DNA of 32,961 nt from Emcibacter sp. Lineage in GTDB: Bacteria > Pseudomonadota > Alphaproteobacteria > Sphingomonadales > Emcibacteraceae. The position numbers and the translations under genes were made by a program. The stretch lies in the NCBI GenBank assembly GCA_026982375.1, contig JALSHF010000018.1, positions 1 through 32,961 on the forward strand. The letters are read 5' to 3'. The notes under the pieces are model-generated. The model saw nothing but the letters and a program-made list of their open reading frames with translations. It was not told the origin of the DNA and did not search any database. Shown one piece after another: positions 18,591-26,931 of the stretch (position 1 is the first letter of the stretch; each line of letters begins with the position of its first letter).

Positions 18591-19091
18591 TCAGGGCGCG
18601 ATTAACCCATGGGCCCGGCAAGCGGCGAGCAGGCTATTCAGGGCGGCGCGCGCTTCCACGTCTATAACGGTGCCCGCCGCTGCATCGCTAATGGCGGGCT
18701 GCTGCGGGCCGACGACCTGTTGACCTGAAACCTCAAGCTTTTGCGCTGTCACGACCCCTGTTTGCCACAGACCAGACCGAAATTGGGCCATAACTTCATC
18801 ATCCTTCAGCCAAAGTTGCAGACCTTCAAAAGGGGCGTGAAATTGCCAGACGCCGCCGATATATTGGGCAATCTTCCCGTCATGGCCCAGCCAGTCACCT
18901 GTGGCCACACTCGCCACAAGCCATAAACCACCCTCGGGAGGGGACACCGGCGGGCTGGCTAAACTGGCCGTTTCCACCGCTGTTTGCACCAAAGCATCGA
19001 GTATATTCAATGCCATATTATGCGTGACCTCTTTCTGGGACTGCGTAGAGATAATATAGGGCGTCATGAGCCGCGGTGTTTGATTAACCAT
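18591..19091 (-). CDS. DUF2793 family protein of GTA/phage tail cluster
   Basis: TPRLMTPYIISTQSQKEVTHNMALNILDALVQTAV ... PPEGGLWLVASVATGDWLGHDGKIAQYIGGVWQFHAPFEGLQLWL. Confidence 0.83.
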   Translation of the reverse strand: MVNQTPRLMTPYIISTQSQKEVTHNMALNILDALVQTAVETASLASPPVSPPEGGLWLVASVATGDWLGHDGKIAQYIGGVWQFHAPFEGLQLWLKDDEVMAQFRSGLWQTGVVTAQKLEVSGQQVVGPQQPAISDAAAGTVIDVEARAALNSLLAACRAHGLIAP

Positions 19092-19121
19092 TTTAGGGTT
19101 CCTTCTTAAAAAGTTATATAT

Positions 19122-21380
19122 TTACACGGATAGAATCAACGGCCAGCCACGGCCAATATTGTCACTGATTTGGAAAATTCGAACATCCAGAATTGCCTGC
19201 GCGGTGCCAAAATCCTCAATCTGGGATGATGCCGAATAAATCACTTCGGAAACATCACTGGTCAAAGTTCGAACCACCGCCCCGCCATTTAAAATTTCAA
19301 TATCATATCTTTCAAAATTCTCACCGAGCGGGACATCAGCATTATCCATCCAGTCCCCGCCCACACGGCTGCGCCTGATCCAGCTCAACGCCAGCGTACC
19401 GGCACCGTCCCGCAGCCCTTTTCCATGCACGGGCGAAAAAGGCTTCAAAACGGCGGCCCCGAAAACGCGGCTTATGGCAGGGGCATTTTCGACGCTTGCC
19501 CCCGCCGTCACAAGTTTGAAATGGTGACTAAGCCCAATATCAGAAGGATACATTGCCGCCATATTAACCGTTGCGCTGTTAAGCAAAACAAAGCTTTCTG
19601 ACAGGGTATGCTGAGTTATATGTCTTTCGGTCCCTCGCCGCCCCCTGAGCAATCCGGTCAATCGATAGGAGCCATCCGGCTCAAAGCTTGCCTGTTGAAA
19701 TTGAATAATCTCCCCGCCAACCCAGGCGATATTGGCACCATTCAAAACAGCCTCCGATGTTGCGCCAGATAATCCGTGATCCGGATTATCCAACCGGACA
19801 AATATCTCATTGCCATAATCCCAATAGGCGGCGGGCCCAACCGGCAATATATTTTCAACAATTCCGCTAATGGCATCCACATTGGCGTAATCCAACGGCG
19901 CATATGTTTGATCATTATCTCTTGATATGAACAGGCCCGCGCCGGGCCATTTCCCTGCCCCTGCGGCCACGGCCCAGAAAAAAACAGGTGATGTGACATT
20001 TTCACCCGTTATGGCCGGCATATCAAAATGAAAAAACACACTTTCTGCCAATTCCTCCACTTGTTGCGCCGGCACAGGGCCACTATCCGCTTGCGCAGAT
20101 CTTTCCAGACGAAGATTAGAGAATTTCACCGCCTGACATTGCACTCCCTCCGGCCCGATTTCTGTTTCTTGCAGCAAATAATCCTGCACCTGTGATTCGG
20201 ACGCCATCGTGACGATATCACCGGGCAAGAGGTCACCATATTTATGGGGCAAGGCAAAACTTATTGTTTCCCGGCCATACCAGGCAAGGTCAAGCTGTAT
20301 CTCGGAGGCGGTTTTTGCCTGACTTGATGATAAAACCAATGGCAGCCCGCTTTGACGGACAATGTCACTTGCCACATTTAATCTTCTGGCCCTTTGATGT
20401 CCGGTTTGATAATCCCGGCTGGGATCAATATAAGACAGGCCGATTTCCCGGGGCAGCTCCATATCCTGCTGGCGGGTTATGGTTATCTTGTCCGAAGGGC
20501 GCGCCCCCTGTGGGGATTGAACCAAATCATCAGGCAACACCACCGCCCCCGGCAATCGTCCCAGCTTTCGGAACAGCAGACCATTTTCCTGCTCTACCAC
20601 ATCAAATTGATAAACCCGCGCAAGCTCTTCTATGGCAGCTCTGGATTTCACAGGGCCAGAGATCAAATAACCACCGACCACCTGATTCAGGTCACTGGCA
20701 TCAAATATGGTAATATTTGACAGTTGGCAAATATCAGAAACAATAGCAGAAAGTAAAATTTCCCCGCCAGTATCCGCAATGACCTCAAAGGTCAGATTAG
20801 GAATACGGTTGGCATATTCACCCAACGCCAAATCCTCAAATACCACATAGGACAGATTGGCAAACCCGTTAACATTGCCCTGCCCTTCAAGGGCTTCAAT
20901 CATGGGGTCTGATTGTTGAAAGCCATCGCCCTGATAAATCCTCATTTCCCCGCCGACGGCTATTTTACCTGCGCCATCCCGCAACAGCTTGCCATCTGCC
21001 CAGACACGCCCCACATCTGAAATCTCGCGCCCGGACAGGGCCACGGCGAATGACGCGCTATAACTATATTCAATCGTCGTAACATTTTGCCTGCTGCCCT
21101 TGCCGCCGCTGCTTTCTGTTTTCTCATTTCGGGTTTCCTTCAAGCCCGAAGACCAGATCACATTGCCCGGCACTCTCATTGTCCCATAAATCCGGGAAAT
21201 CGGCTCGCCGTAAGCAGAGGTTTGAACGCTAAGGTCTTTCAACCGCCCGCCTTCGATTGTGCGGGAACTGGTGCCCCCGAAAATTGCCTGATCAACGCGT
21301 TGACCGATCAAACCACCAACAAGGCCGCCAATAGGCCCGCCAATGGCGGTTCCAACGACAGTAAGTACAACACTCGCCAT
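19122..21380 (-). CDS. GTA gp15-like host-specificity/tail tip protein (short form, no obvious TIM barrel)
   Basis: VGTAIGGPIGGLVGGLIGQRVDQAIFGGTSSRTIEGGRLKDLSVQTSAYGEPISRIYGTMRVPGNVIWSSGLKETRNE matches the gp15-like N-terminus; tail-tip region and GLLRGRRGTERHI motif follow directly; 752 aa. Confidence 0.85.
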   Translation of the reverse strand: MASVVLTVVGTAIGGPIGGLVGGLIGQRVDQAIFGGTSSRTIEGGRLKDLSVQTSAYGEPISRIYGTMRVPGNVIWSSGLKETRNEKTESSGGKGSRQNVTTIEYSYSASFAVALSGREISDVGRVWADGKLLRDGAGKIAVGGEMRIYQGDGFQQSDPMIEALEGQGNVNGFANLSYVVFEDLALGEYANRIPNLTFEVIADTGGEILLSAIVSDICQLSNITIFDASDLNQVVGGYLISGPVKSRAAIEELARVYQFDVVEQENGLLFRKLGRLPGAVVLPDDLVQSPQGARPSDKITITRQQDMELPREIGLSYIDPSRDYQTGHQRARRLNVASDIVRQSGLPLVLSSSQAKTASEIQLDLAWYGRETISFALPHKYGDLLPGDIVTMASESQVQDYLLQETEIGPEGVQCQAVKFSNLRLERSAQADSGPVPAQQVEELAESVFFHFDMPAITGENVTSPVFFWAVAAGAGKWPGAGLFISRDNDQTYAPLDYANVDAISGIVENILPVGPAAYWDYGNEIFVRLDNPDHGLSGATSEAVLNGANIAWVGGEIIQFQQASFEPDGSYRLTGLLRGRRGTERHITQHTLSESFVLLNSATVNMAAMYPSDIGLSHHFKLVTAGASVENAPAISRVFGAAVLKPFSPVHGKGLRDGAGTLALSWIRRSRVGGDWMDNADVPLGENFERYDIEILNGGAVVRTLTSDVSEVIYSASSQIEDFGTAQAILDVRIFQISDNIGRGWPLILSV

Positions 21381-21844
21381 TATATCATTCCTGTATTTTT
21401 TAATGAGAGACTTTGTGAAATCAGTTTAGAGGGGAAAGCATGAACCGAGGTTATTCTGGACCGCCAGACGTCGTCCAGCCCATGCTCAACCACCTTGCCA
21501 TATTTCTCACAAGCATGAATAATGCCGCGATCCGATATGATGGCAGCATGTTCCAGATATTTACCAAATTTCAGGATCAGAATATGACCCGCCGTCAGAT
21601 CATTTCTTGGGCAAGCCATAAAACCCGCCGCTATTGCCTGCCGGGAAATTGCGAATTTTTCAGGTATTTTTTTATAGTCTTTATGATCAAATCCCGTAAG
21701 CCCTATGGCTTTTGCCACATAGACGATCAAGCCTATGCAATCCAGACCATTGGCCGGATCGCGTCCCTGATGACGGAAAGATGACCCAACGCAGCTTCGC
21801 GCTATTGAAATTATCTTTTTTTGATGCAGATCGCATGTGGTCAT
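21380..21844 (-). CDS. GTA gp14-like NlpC/P60 cell-wall peptidase
   Basis: ARSCVGSSFRHQGRDPANGLDCIGLIVYVAKAIG (catalytic Cys), LEHAAIISDRGIIHACEKYGKVVEH (catalytic His); start/stop overlap with gp15-like gene. Confidence 0.9.
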   Translation of the reverse strand: MTTCDLHQKKIISIARSCVGSSFRHQGRDPANGLDCIGLIVYVAKAIGLTGFDHKDYKKIPEKFAISRQAIAAGFMACPRNDLTAGHILILKFGKYLEHAAIISDRGIIHACEKYGKVVEHGLDDVWRSRITSVHAFPSKLISQSLSLKNTGMI

Positions 21845-21884
21845 TTCAAAAAAACTTTGCTATCACTATTCAACAGAAAATAAA

Positions 21885-22604
21885 ATGGAGAAATTGTCGG
21901 CTATGGACATGAATGTTATCGGGTTGCATATTCACGAGTTAAGAAACCAATGCCGCTTTATCGAGGCAAGTGTGGATATTTTAAACCAGTCAATGGAAAA
22001 ACAAGCCTCTGTTGGCGTTTTTTTTGGTCTGCAAAATATCATGCTCGGGACAAATAATATTTCCCGCACCCTTTGGACACCGCGTAAAAAGGGGAAAGAA
22101 CGCGCCGCATCCTTACGGGAAACCCTTGGCCTTCCAGAGAAATACCCTTTGAATAATGAGAGTATTCTGTCACTTGTTGATCATGCTGATGAAGCCAGCG
22201 ATCAATGGATCAACCGATCCAAGGATAAGTATATCCTCTATGACTTCATTGGCGATATATCCGCAAGTCAGCATAAAGACGTTGAAACAAAAAATATTTT
22301 CCGGGCCTTTGATACAGCCACGAAAATATATACCTATCTTGGCACGAGCTTTAATCTTGAGGCCCTGTTAAAGGCACTGGCGGATGTGAGCAACCGGGTG
22401 AATCAGGTTCATATGCGCCTGTATCCTGACCAATGGAAAGAAGAGCCCGCCTCAAAAGAAGAAGAAAAGCCAGCATTAAAGAAAACAAGCCCGAAAAAAA
22501 CGGCGGCGAAGAAAACTACCCTAGTAAAACCGGCCCAAAAAAAACCGGCCCAAAAGAAATCGGCTGCAAAGAAAACGACCAAGAAGCCAGCCGCTAAAAA
22601 ATAA
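21885..22604 (+). CDS. Helical-domain protein with Lys/Ala/Pro-rich histone H1-like C-terminal tail
   Basis: ORF track start 21837; starts at 21885 (MEKLSAMDMN) or 21906 (MDMNVIG) are more plausible. Tail KKTSPKKTAAKKTTLVKPAQKKPAQKKSAAKKTTKKPAAKK. Confidence 0.75.
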   Translation: MEKLSAMDMNVIGLHIHELRNQCRFIEASVDILNQSMEKQASVGVFFGLQNIMLGTNNISRTLWTPRKKGKERAASLRETLGLPEKYPLNNESILSLVDHADEASDQWINRSKDKYILYDFIGDISASQHKDVETKNIFRAFDTATKIYTYLGTSFNLEALLKALADVSNRVNQVHMRLYPDQWKEEPASKEEEKPALKKTSPKKTAAKKTTLVKPAQKKPAQKKSAAKKTTKKPAAKK

Positions 22605-22609
22605 TCCCC

Positions 22610-23452
22610 TCATTTAAGGCCGGGATAGTTATAGAGGGAATCTGTCCCGGGTATGGCTATCTCGCCTTTAAAGTTTTCAAAATTCTGAAATTTATTTTTA
22701 CAGGTTGCCGATCGTTTATCGCAGCCCGCAGCGGCAAGAAACTGATCGCCAACCATTATGGGTTCGGGCGGCTGATCATATAAAATAAATTGCCCCCCCG
22801 TAAAAGTCTTTACTTCTGACATAATGCCGCTATTGCCGCCCCGAAGCCAGCGGACATAACCATAATCATACCATCCGCTCGCCTCTGGCTTGTTCACATC
22901 CGTAAAGCTGTCTCGGCCCAGAACTTCTGTCACGCTGCCGAGGGCTGTATATTTTTCCATATTAACATGACAATTATCAGTCCCCAGATCCGCGCGGCAT
23001 TCGGGCGAGTATAGATGCCCTATCACCTGCTGTAATTTCTGCGCAAGCCCCCTGATGTCAACGGTGAAATTTTGATCCTTCAATGTGAATTCCCCGAGCC
23101 AGCCATGACGGACAGAGATTTTTCCCATCGTCAAATCCTGCCAGTTCACCTGAAAAATTGAAATGCGGCTGTGATCCAGCAGCCCGGCGCGAATGTCTTT
23201 TTCTGACAGGCCATCCGAAGATAATATCGCCTGAACTTCCAGATTATCCACATTTAAACTGTTGGTGCTGCTTACCATAGAGGGCAGGAAACTATTAACC
23301 GGTGAAAAGGTAAGATTATCAAAATAGATTTCCCTGTCATGGGTGGTAAAGGCCAGCCGCACGCCGTCCCGGCGCGTTAATACCCAGCATGTGACCATTG
23401 AGGTAAGTTCGCCTGAAATATGGCTTTTCAATTGCGGAGAAATTTGTTTCAT
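22610..23452 (-). CDS. GTA gp13-like baseplate hub protein (DUF2163)
   Basis: TCWVLTRRDGVRLAFTTHDREIYFDNLTFSPVNSF; YSPECRADLGTDNCHV; AGCDKRSATCKNKFQNFENFKGEIAIPG. Confidence 0.93.
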   Translation of the reverse strand: MKQISPQLKSHISGELTSMVTCWVLTRRDGVRLAFTTHDREIYFDNLTFSPVNSFLPSMVSSTNSLNVDNLEVQAILSSDGLSEKDIRAGLLDHSRISIFQVNWQDLTMGKISVRHGWLGEFTLKDQNFTVDIRGLAQKLQQVIGHLYSPECRADLGTDNCHVNMEKYTALGSVTEVLGRDSFTDVNKPEASGWYDYGYVRWLRGGNSGIMSEVKTFTGGQFILYDQPPEPIMVGDQFLAAAGCDKRSATCKNKFQNFENFKGEIAIPGTDSLYNYPGLK

Positions 23453-25801
23453 TTAAACCCTTACCTCAATCAACGCAATGGATGGGATTTGTCCGGCCTG
23501 ATAGCTTTCTAAGGTTATCGGCAGGAAATCATCTGAAAAACGCACCGGAACATCAAATTCATATCCCGCCGTAATCACAGCTCCGTTCACGGGAGCCACC
23601 TCAAAAATGACAACACCGTTTGTCACATCCACCTGCCAGCCGGCGGCCTGCACCGCGCCATCAACGGCAATGAGTACCGTACCTATTACCGGTTTTCGGA
23701 TATCACGTATGTGCAGAACTCCCCCACTGTCATATGTTTTTGTCAATTGGAATGAGGCCGTGACGCCGTCTCCCGCGCCGATGGTTTGGTCGGTTGCCGC
23801 AATAGCCTCCATCGGGGCGCAGCTTTTAAAATCAAGCCAGTCCTTATAGCGAAAACCATAGGCCCGCCCGGCACGCGCCCGAAAAAAACCGATTAATTCG
23901 CCCAGGTCATTTTCCGATCTGAGGCCCAGACCAACATCATAAATATTTCGGGCCTGCGCCCATTCCTGATTGCGTTGTTCATGCCCCGAAGCCATCTCAA
24001 TCACAGTTGTCATAAATTGCGGCCCGCCGCTCGCACCGTAGCTGATGTCTTCCGGCAGCCTTACTTCGTGAAATCCTGTCATAATATTTTCCTGATTATT
24101 GGTGTAAATTACCCCGTCACGGACAATTTGCGGGTAGGCCCAGACAAAGATTTCTGCGTAATTATCCTGAAACCCAAGGTCCACGGCCCCAATGATATTG
24201 CGCCAATTTTCCAAAGTTTCCGGCAGCAGGTTAAAACCACCAAAATAATGGGTTTCTTCCCGGGGGTAGGCTAATGTTTGATCGATAATATCAATGGCGG
24301 CTTGGCGTTTTCCCCATTCCCCATTCAGGACAAAATCATAATCTTCCACCTGCAGGAAATCAAAAGCCGGCCATTGCCAATAAGATGATGGAAAATTAAC
24401 GACACCCGCGATGGGGGCATTATCATGCAGCACTTGCGGCGTGAAGAACAAAAGCCCCACGTTAGCCGAGGGATATTGAGCTTTCACCTGATCTTTTAAC
24501 CAAAGGGTTGATTGACCCAGTTTATCCCTGAGCCAGTTTAAATAATCCTGCTGATCCGGCGTGGCAATTTCAGTGGCCAGCAGATGTTTGGGCGGCACAG
24601 CATTGGTGGTTTCTGCCGTATAAAGCGCTGTGGTCACATCATCATAAATATGCGGCACGCCTTCCCCGTCCTCTGCAATCCACCACCAGGGCTCGCCGAC
24701 CTGATAATAATGATCCGCACCAACAAGCTCTATAATCTGTCCGAATGCCAGAAAAACATCCCGCAAATAATCAAGAGCGTCCTGATTGGTTGGTGCGACC
24801 AAACCGGAAGGCGGCACCCAGCCGGTTCGGGCCGGCGCGCCATCATGGGCTTTTTGCTGCCAGATTTCGGGGATATTTTCTGCAAAAACCTCATAGGACA
24901 GCGAGAATATAACTTTAAAGCCAAAATAATTGGCCAGTTCCAGAAAGTTTTTATGCCAGCTTATGGCCGCCTTGTTTAATTTTTCCTTGGTGGTATCAAT
25001 GATGAACCGGCCTTCTGCCCCATCCCAGCTCAAACTATAATAATGGCTCATCCCCACATAATGGTTGATCCAGCCGCTATAGCCCAGACGTATCATATTC
25101 CAGATCACCCGTTCCGGGGCAAGCGATGTGACATCATCATAGCCATTGGCAATACGCAGGTCATGACTTTGGACATAACCGTCCCCGACTTTCAAAGTCG
25201 ATGTGGGGCCACTGACGGTGATCTCGGAAATGGTGACCTGCGCGTCGACGGCGGCGGGCAAGGGGCCTGTGGTTGCACCGTCAAAAGCCGTTGGCACCAT
25301 ACTGATAAACATCCGGTCAATGTCTTTTGGATATACGGGGTCTGCCTCTAACGGATGCAGATAGCCGCCGGCAAGATCATCAAAATTCAACGTGATAATG
25401 GCATCGTCATTGCTGCCCACGGCATAATTCCACAGGCGGACATACCATGTGCGCGCAAGGCCATTCTGATCCCTGCCCTCTATGGTCAATGTGGGGCTAT
25501 GTAAAATATCCAGCGCCTTGACATTAACGGATTGCCAGCGGAAACTCAGCACGCTATGAGAATAATCCCTGTTGGTGGCATACTGATGAAAGGGATGATC
25601 AATAGTGTCCACCGTATCCCATATGAGACCGCATAAATCCTCATAGCGGTAAAATACAAGGTCAATGGCCAGGCTGTCATAGCCCGTCGTCACCATAGAG
25701 GCCATCATGGGACGGGGGAAATTAACCGTCCAGTAGCGGGGCGAAAATCTGCGGATATAACTGATTTGCGCCTGATCTTCCTGCGTTGCCAGCCAATACA
25801 T
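23453..25801 (-). CDS. Fusion: N-terminal TIM-barrel/tail-sheath-like region plus C-terminal GTA gp12-like DUF2460 domain
   Basis: 782 aa; last about 209 aa (MTGFHEVRLPEDISYGASGGPQFMTTVIEMASGHEQRNQEWAQARNIYDVGLGLRSENDLGELIGFFRARAGRAYGFRYKDWLDFKS) are DUF2460-like; central VGEPWWWIAEDG, VGLLFFTPQ, FDFLQVEDYDFV are TIM-barrel-like. Confidence 0.85.
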   Translation of the reverse strand: MYWLATQEDQAQISYIRRFSPRYWTVNFPRPMMASMVTTGYDSLAIDLVFYRYEDLCGLIWDTVDTIDHPFHQYATNRDYSHSVLSFRWQSVNVKALDILHSPTLTIEGRDQNGLARTWYVRLWNYAVGSNDDAIITLNFDDLAGGYLHPLEADPVYPKDIDRMFISMVPTAFDGATTGPLPAAVDAQVTISEITVSGPTSTLKVGDGYVQSHDLRIANGYDDVTSLAPERVIWNMIRLGYSGWINHYVGMSHYYSLSWDGAEGRFIIDTTKEKLNKAAISWHKNFLELANYFGFKVIFSLSYEVFAENIPEIWQQKAHDGAPARTGWVPPSGLVAPTNQDALDYLRDVFLAFGQIIELVGADHYYQVGEPWWWIAEDGEGVPHIYDDVTTALYTAETTNAVPPKHLLATEIATPDQQDYLNWLRDKLGQSTLWLKDQVKAQYPSANVGLLFFTPQVLHDNAPIAGVVNFPSSYWQWPAFDFLQVEDYDFVLNGEWGKRQAAIDIIDQTLAYPREETHYFGGFNLLPETLENWRNIIGAVDLGFQDNYAEIFVWAYPQIVRDGVIYTNNQENIMTGFHEVRLPEDISYGASGGPQFMTTVIEMASGHEQRNQEWAQARNIYDVGLGLRSENDLGELIGFFRARAGRAYGFRYKDWLDFKSCAPMEAIAATDQTIGAGDGVTASFQLTKTYDSGGVLHIRDIRKPVIGTVLIAVDGAVQAAGWQVDVTNGVVIFEVAPVNGAVITAGYEFDVPVRFSDDFLPITLESYQAGQIPSIALIEVRV

Positions 25802-26388
25802 TATAAATCCCTTTCGGCGCGGCCCATGGCCCGGCGCACAGCCACGGCGACCTGGCCTGCGCTGCGCCGTGACATATCATTGCCGCCGCCCTGATTGGTA
25901 ATATTTATGGTAATATTGGTCATTCTGTCCGAAGTCCTCTCGCTCTTCACACCCTGATTTGGGATAATGCGGCCCGGGTTTTCCGGTACGAATAACTCCG
26001 GCCCCCTTTCCCCCACCAGATAGGGCTGGCGCGCCCCGACCGTCCCGCCGCCTGCACGGCCAAAAAACGCGCTGGCAATATTGCCAATTGCCCCGCCAAT
26101 GCCGCTACTCTGGCCAAAAATACTGTTCAGGCCGGACTGGACGGCACTATTGGCAATGTCATTCAGCACCGATAAAGCCACCTGTTTCAGACTGGAAAAA
26201 TTAAGTTCTCCATTGCGGGCGAAATTTTCAAAAACCCGCGTCATGCCATCAGTCGTTCGCGCCGCCACATCCTCAAGCCCGCCAAAATCTTTCTCGATAT
26301 CCGCCAACTGCCCGCGCAAGTCCGCACTATCAGCCCTGATCTTCACGACCAGACTGTCTATAACTGTTTCTGTCATAATTTTTTCCAT
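25801..26388 (-). CDS. GTA gp11-like short tail tape measure protein
   Basis: 195 aa; VIDSLVVKIRADSADLRGQLADIEKDFGGL ... FGRAGGGTVGARQPYLVGERGPELFVPENPGRIIPN; stop overlaps the next start (TAATG). Confidence 0.87.
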   Translation of the reverse strand: MEKIMTETVIDSLVVKIRADSADLRGQLADIEKDFGGLEDVAARTTDGMTRVFENFARNGELNFSSLKQVALSVLNDIANSAVQSGLNSIFGQSSGIGGAIGNIASAFFGRAGGGTVGARQPYLVGERGPELFVPENPGRIIPNQGVKSERTSDRMTNITINITNQGGGNDMSRRSAGQVAVAVRRAMGRAERDL

Positions 26389-26457
26389 AAAAAAACCGCC
26401 GAGGGCAGGTCAAAATAAACTTCGCCTCTTATTTTTAAAGTTACCTTCTAGGGCAAT

Positions 26458-26838
26458 TCATATTATTATATCCCCTACTGCGGCGATAATACTCCTTGTA
26501 CTTCGAGAGGATCTTGCAGCTCTTAGTAATGGTATTAAAACAGCTGCCATATGCAGTAATTTTCCGGTTCTCGGATCCTTGATTTGCCTAAGCATATTTT
26601 CAATTGTGAGGTTTATCTGGTTTAATTCATTTTGAAGTTTAAGAACCTTTTCCCTGACTTCATCATGAGTGAGTTTGACATTATTAAATTCTACCCATAT
26701 CCTGCGACACTCCATTGATAGTTGCTCTGCCGTTCCTTTTTGTTCTGGATGATTATTAATGACGATATAACTCTGGCCGTTACCGTAACACAAATAATTT
26801 TCGACAGACGATTTGGTATGAATATTTGGTTGACGCAT
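26458..26838 (-). CDS. Hypothetical protein (126 aa), inserted in tail module
   Basis: Open frame with coiled region VREKVLKLQNELNQINLTIENMLRQIKDP; divergent from the downstream + strand gene; no family recognised. Confidence 0.55.
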   Translation of the reverse strand: MRQPNIHTKSSVENYLCYGNGQSYIVINNHPEQKGTAEQLSMECRRIWVEFNNVKLTHDEVREKVLKLQNELNQINLTIENMLRQIKDPRTGKLLHMAAVLIPLLRAARSSRSTRSIIAAVGDIII

Positions 26839-26931
26839 AGTAAATCTCCAAAATGTTGTTCAATAAAAATAATCGTATGTAATGAAAGAGGCCGTTTTGA
26901 TTTTAATAAATAATAATAGGGGATTAGGGTC

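Noticed and set aside
20264-20720. Plus-strand ORFs of 149 and 108 aa opposite the gp15-like gene
   Set aside because: Antisense to a coherent 752-aa tail protein; no recognisable motif.
26081-26635. Plus-strand ORF of 184 aa overlapping gp11
   Set aside because: Antisense of the tape measure gene; hydrophobic and low complexity, no RBS-supported start noted.
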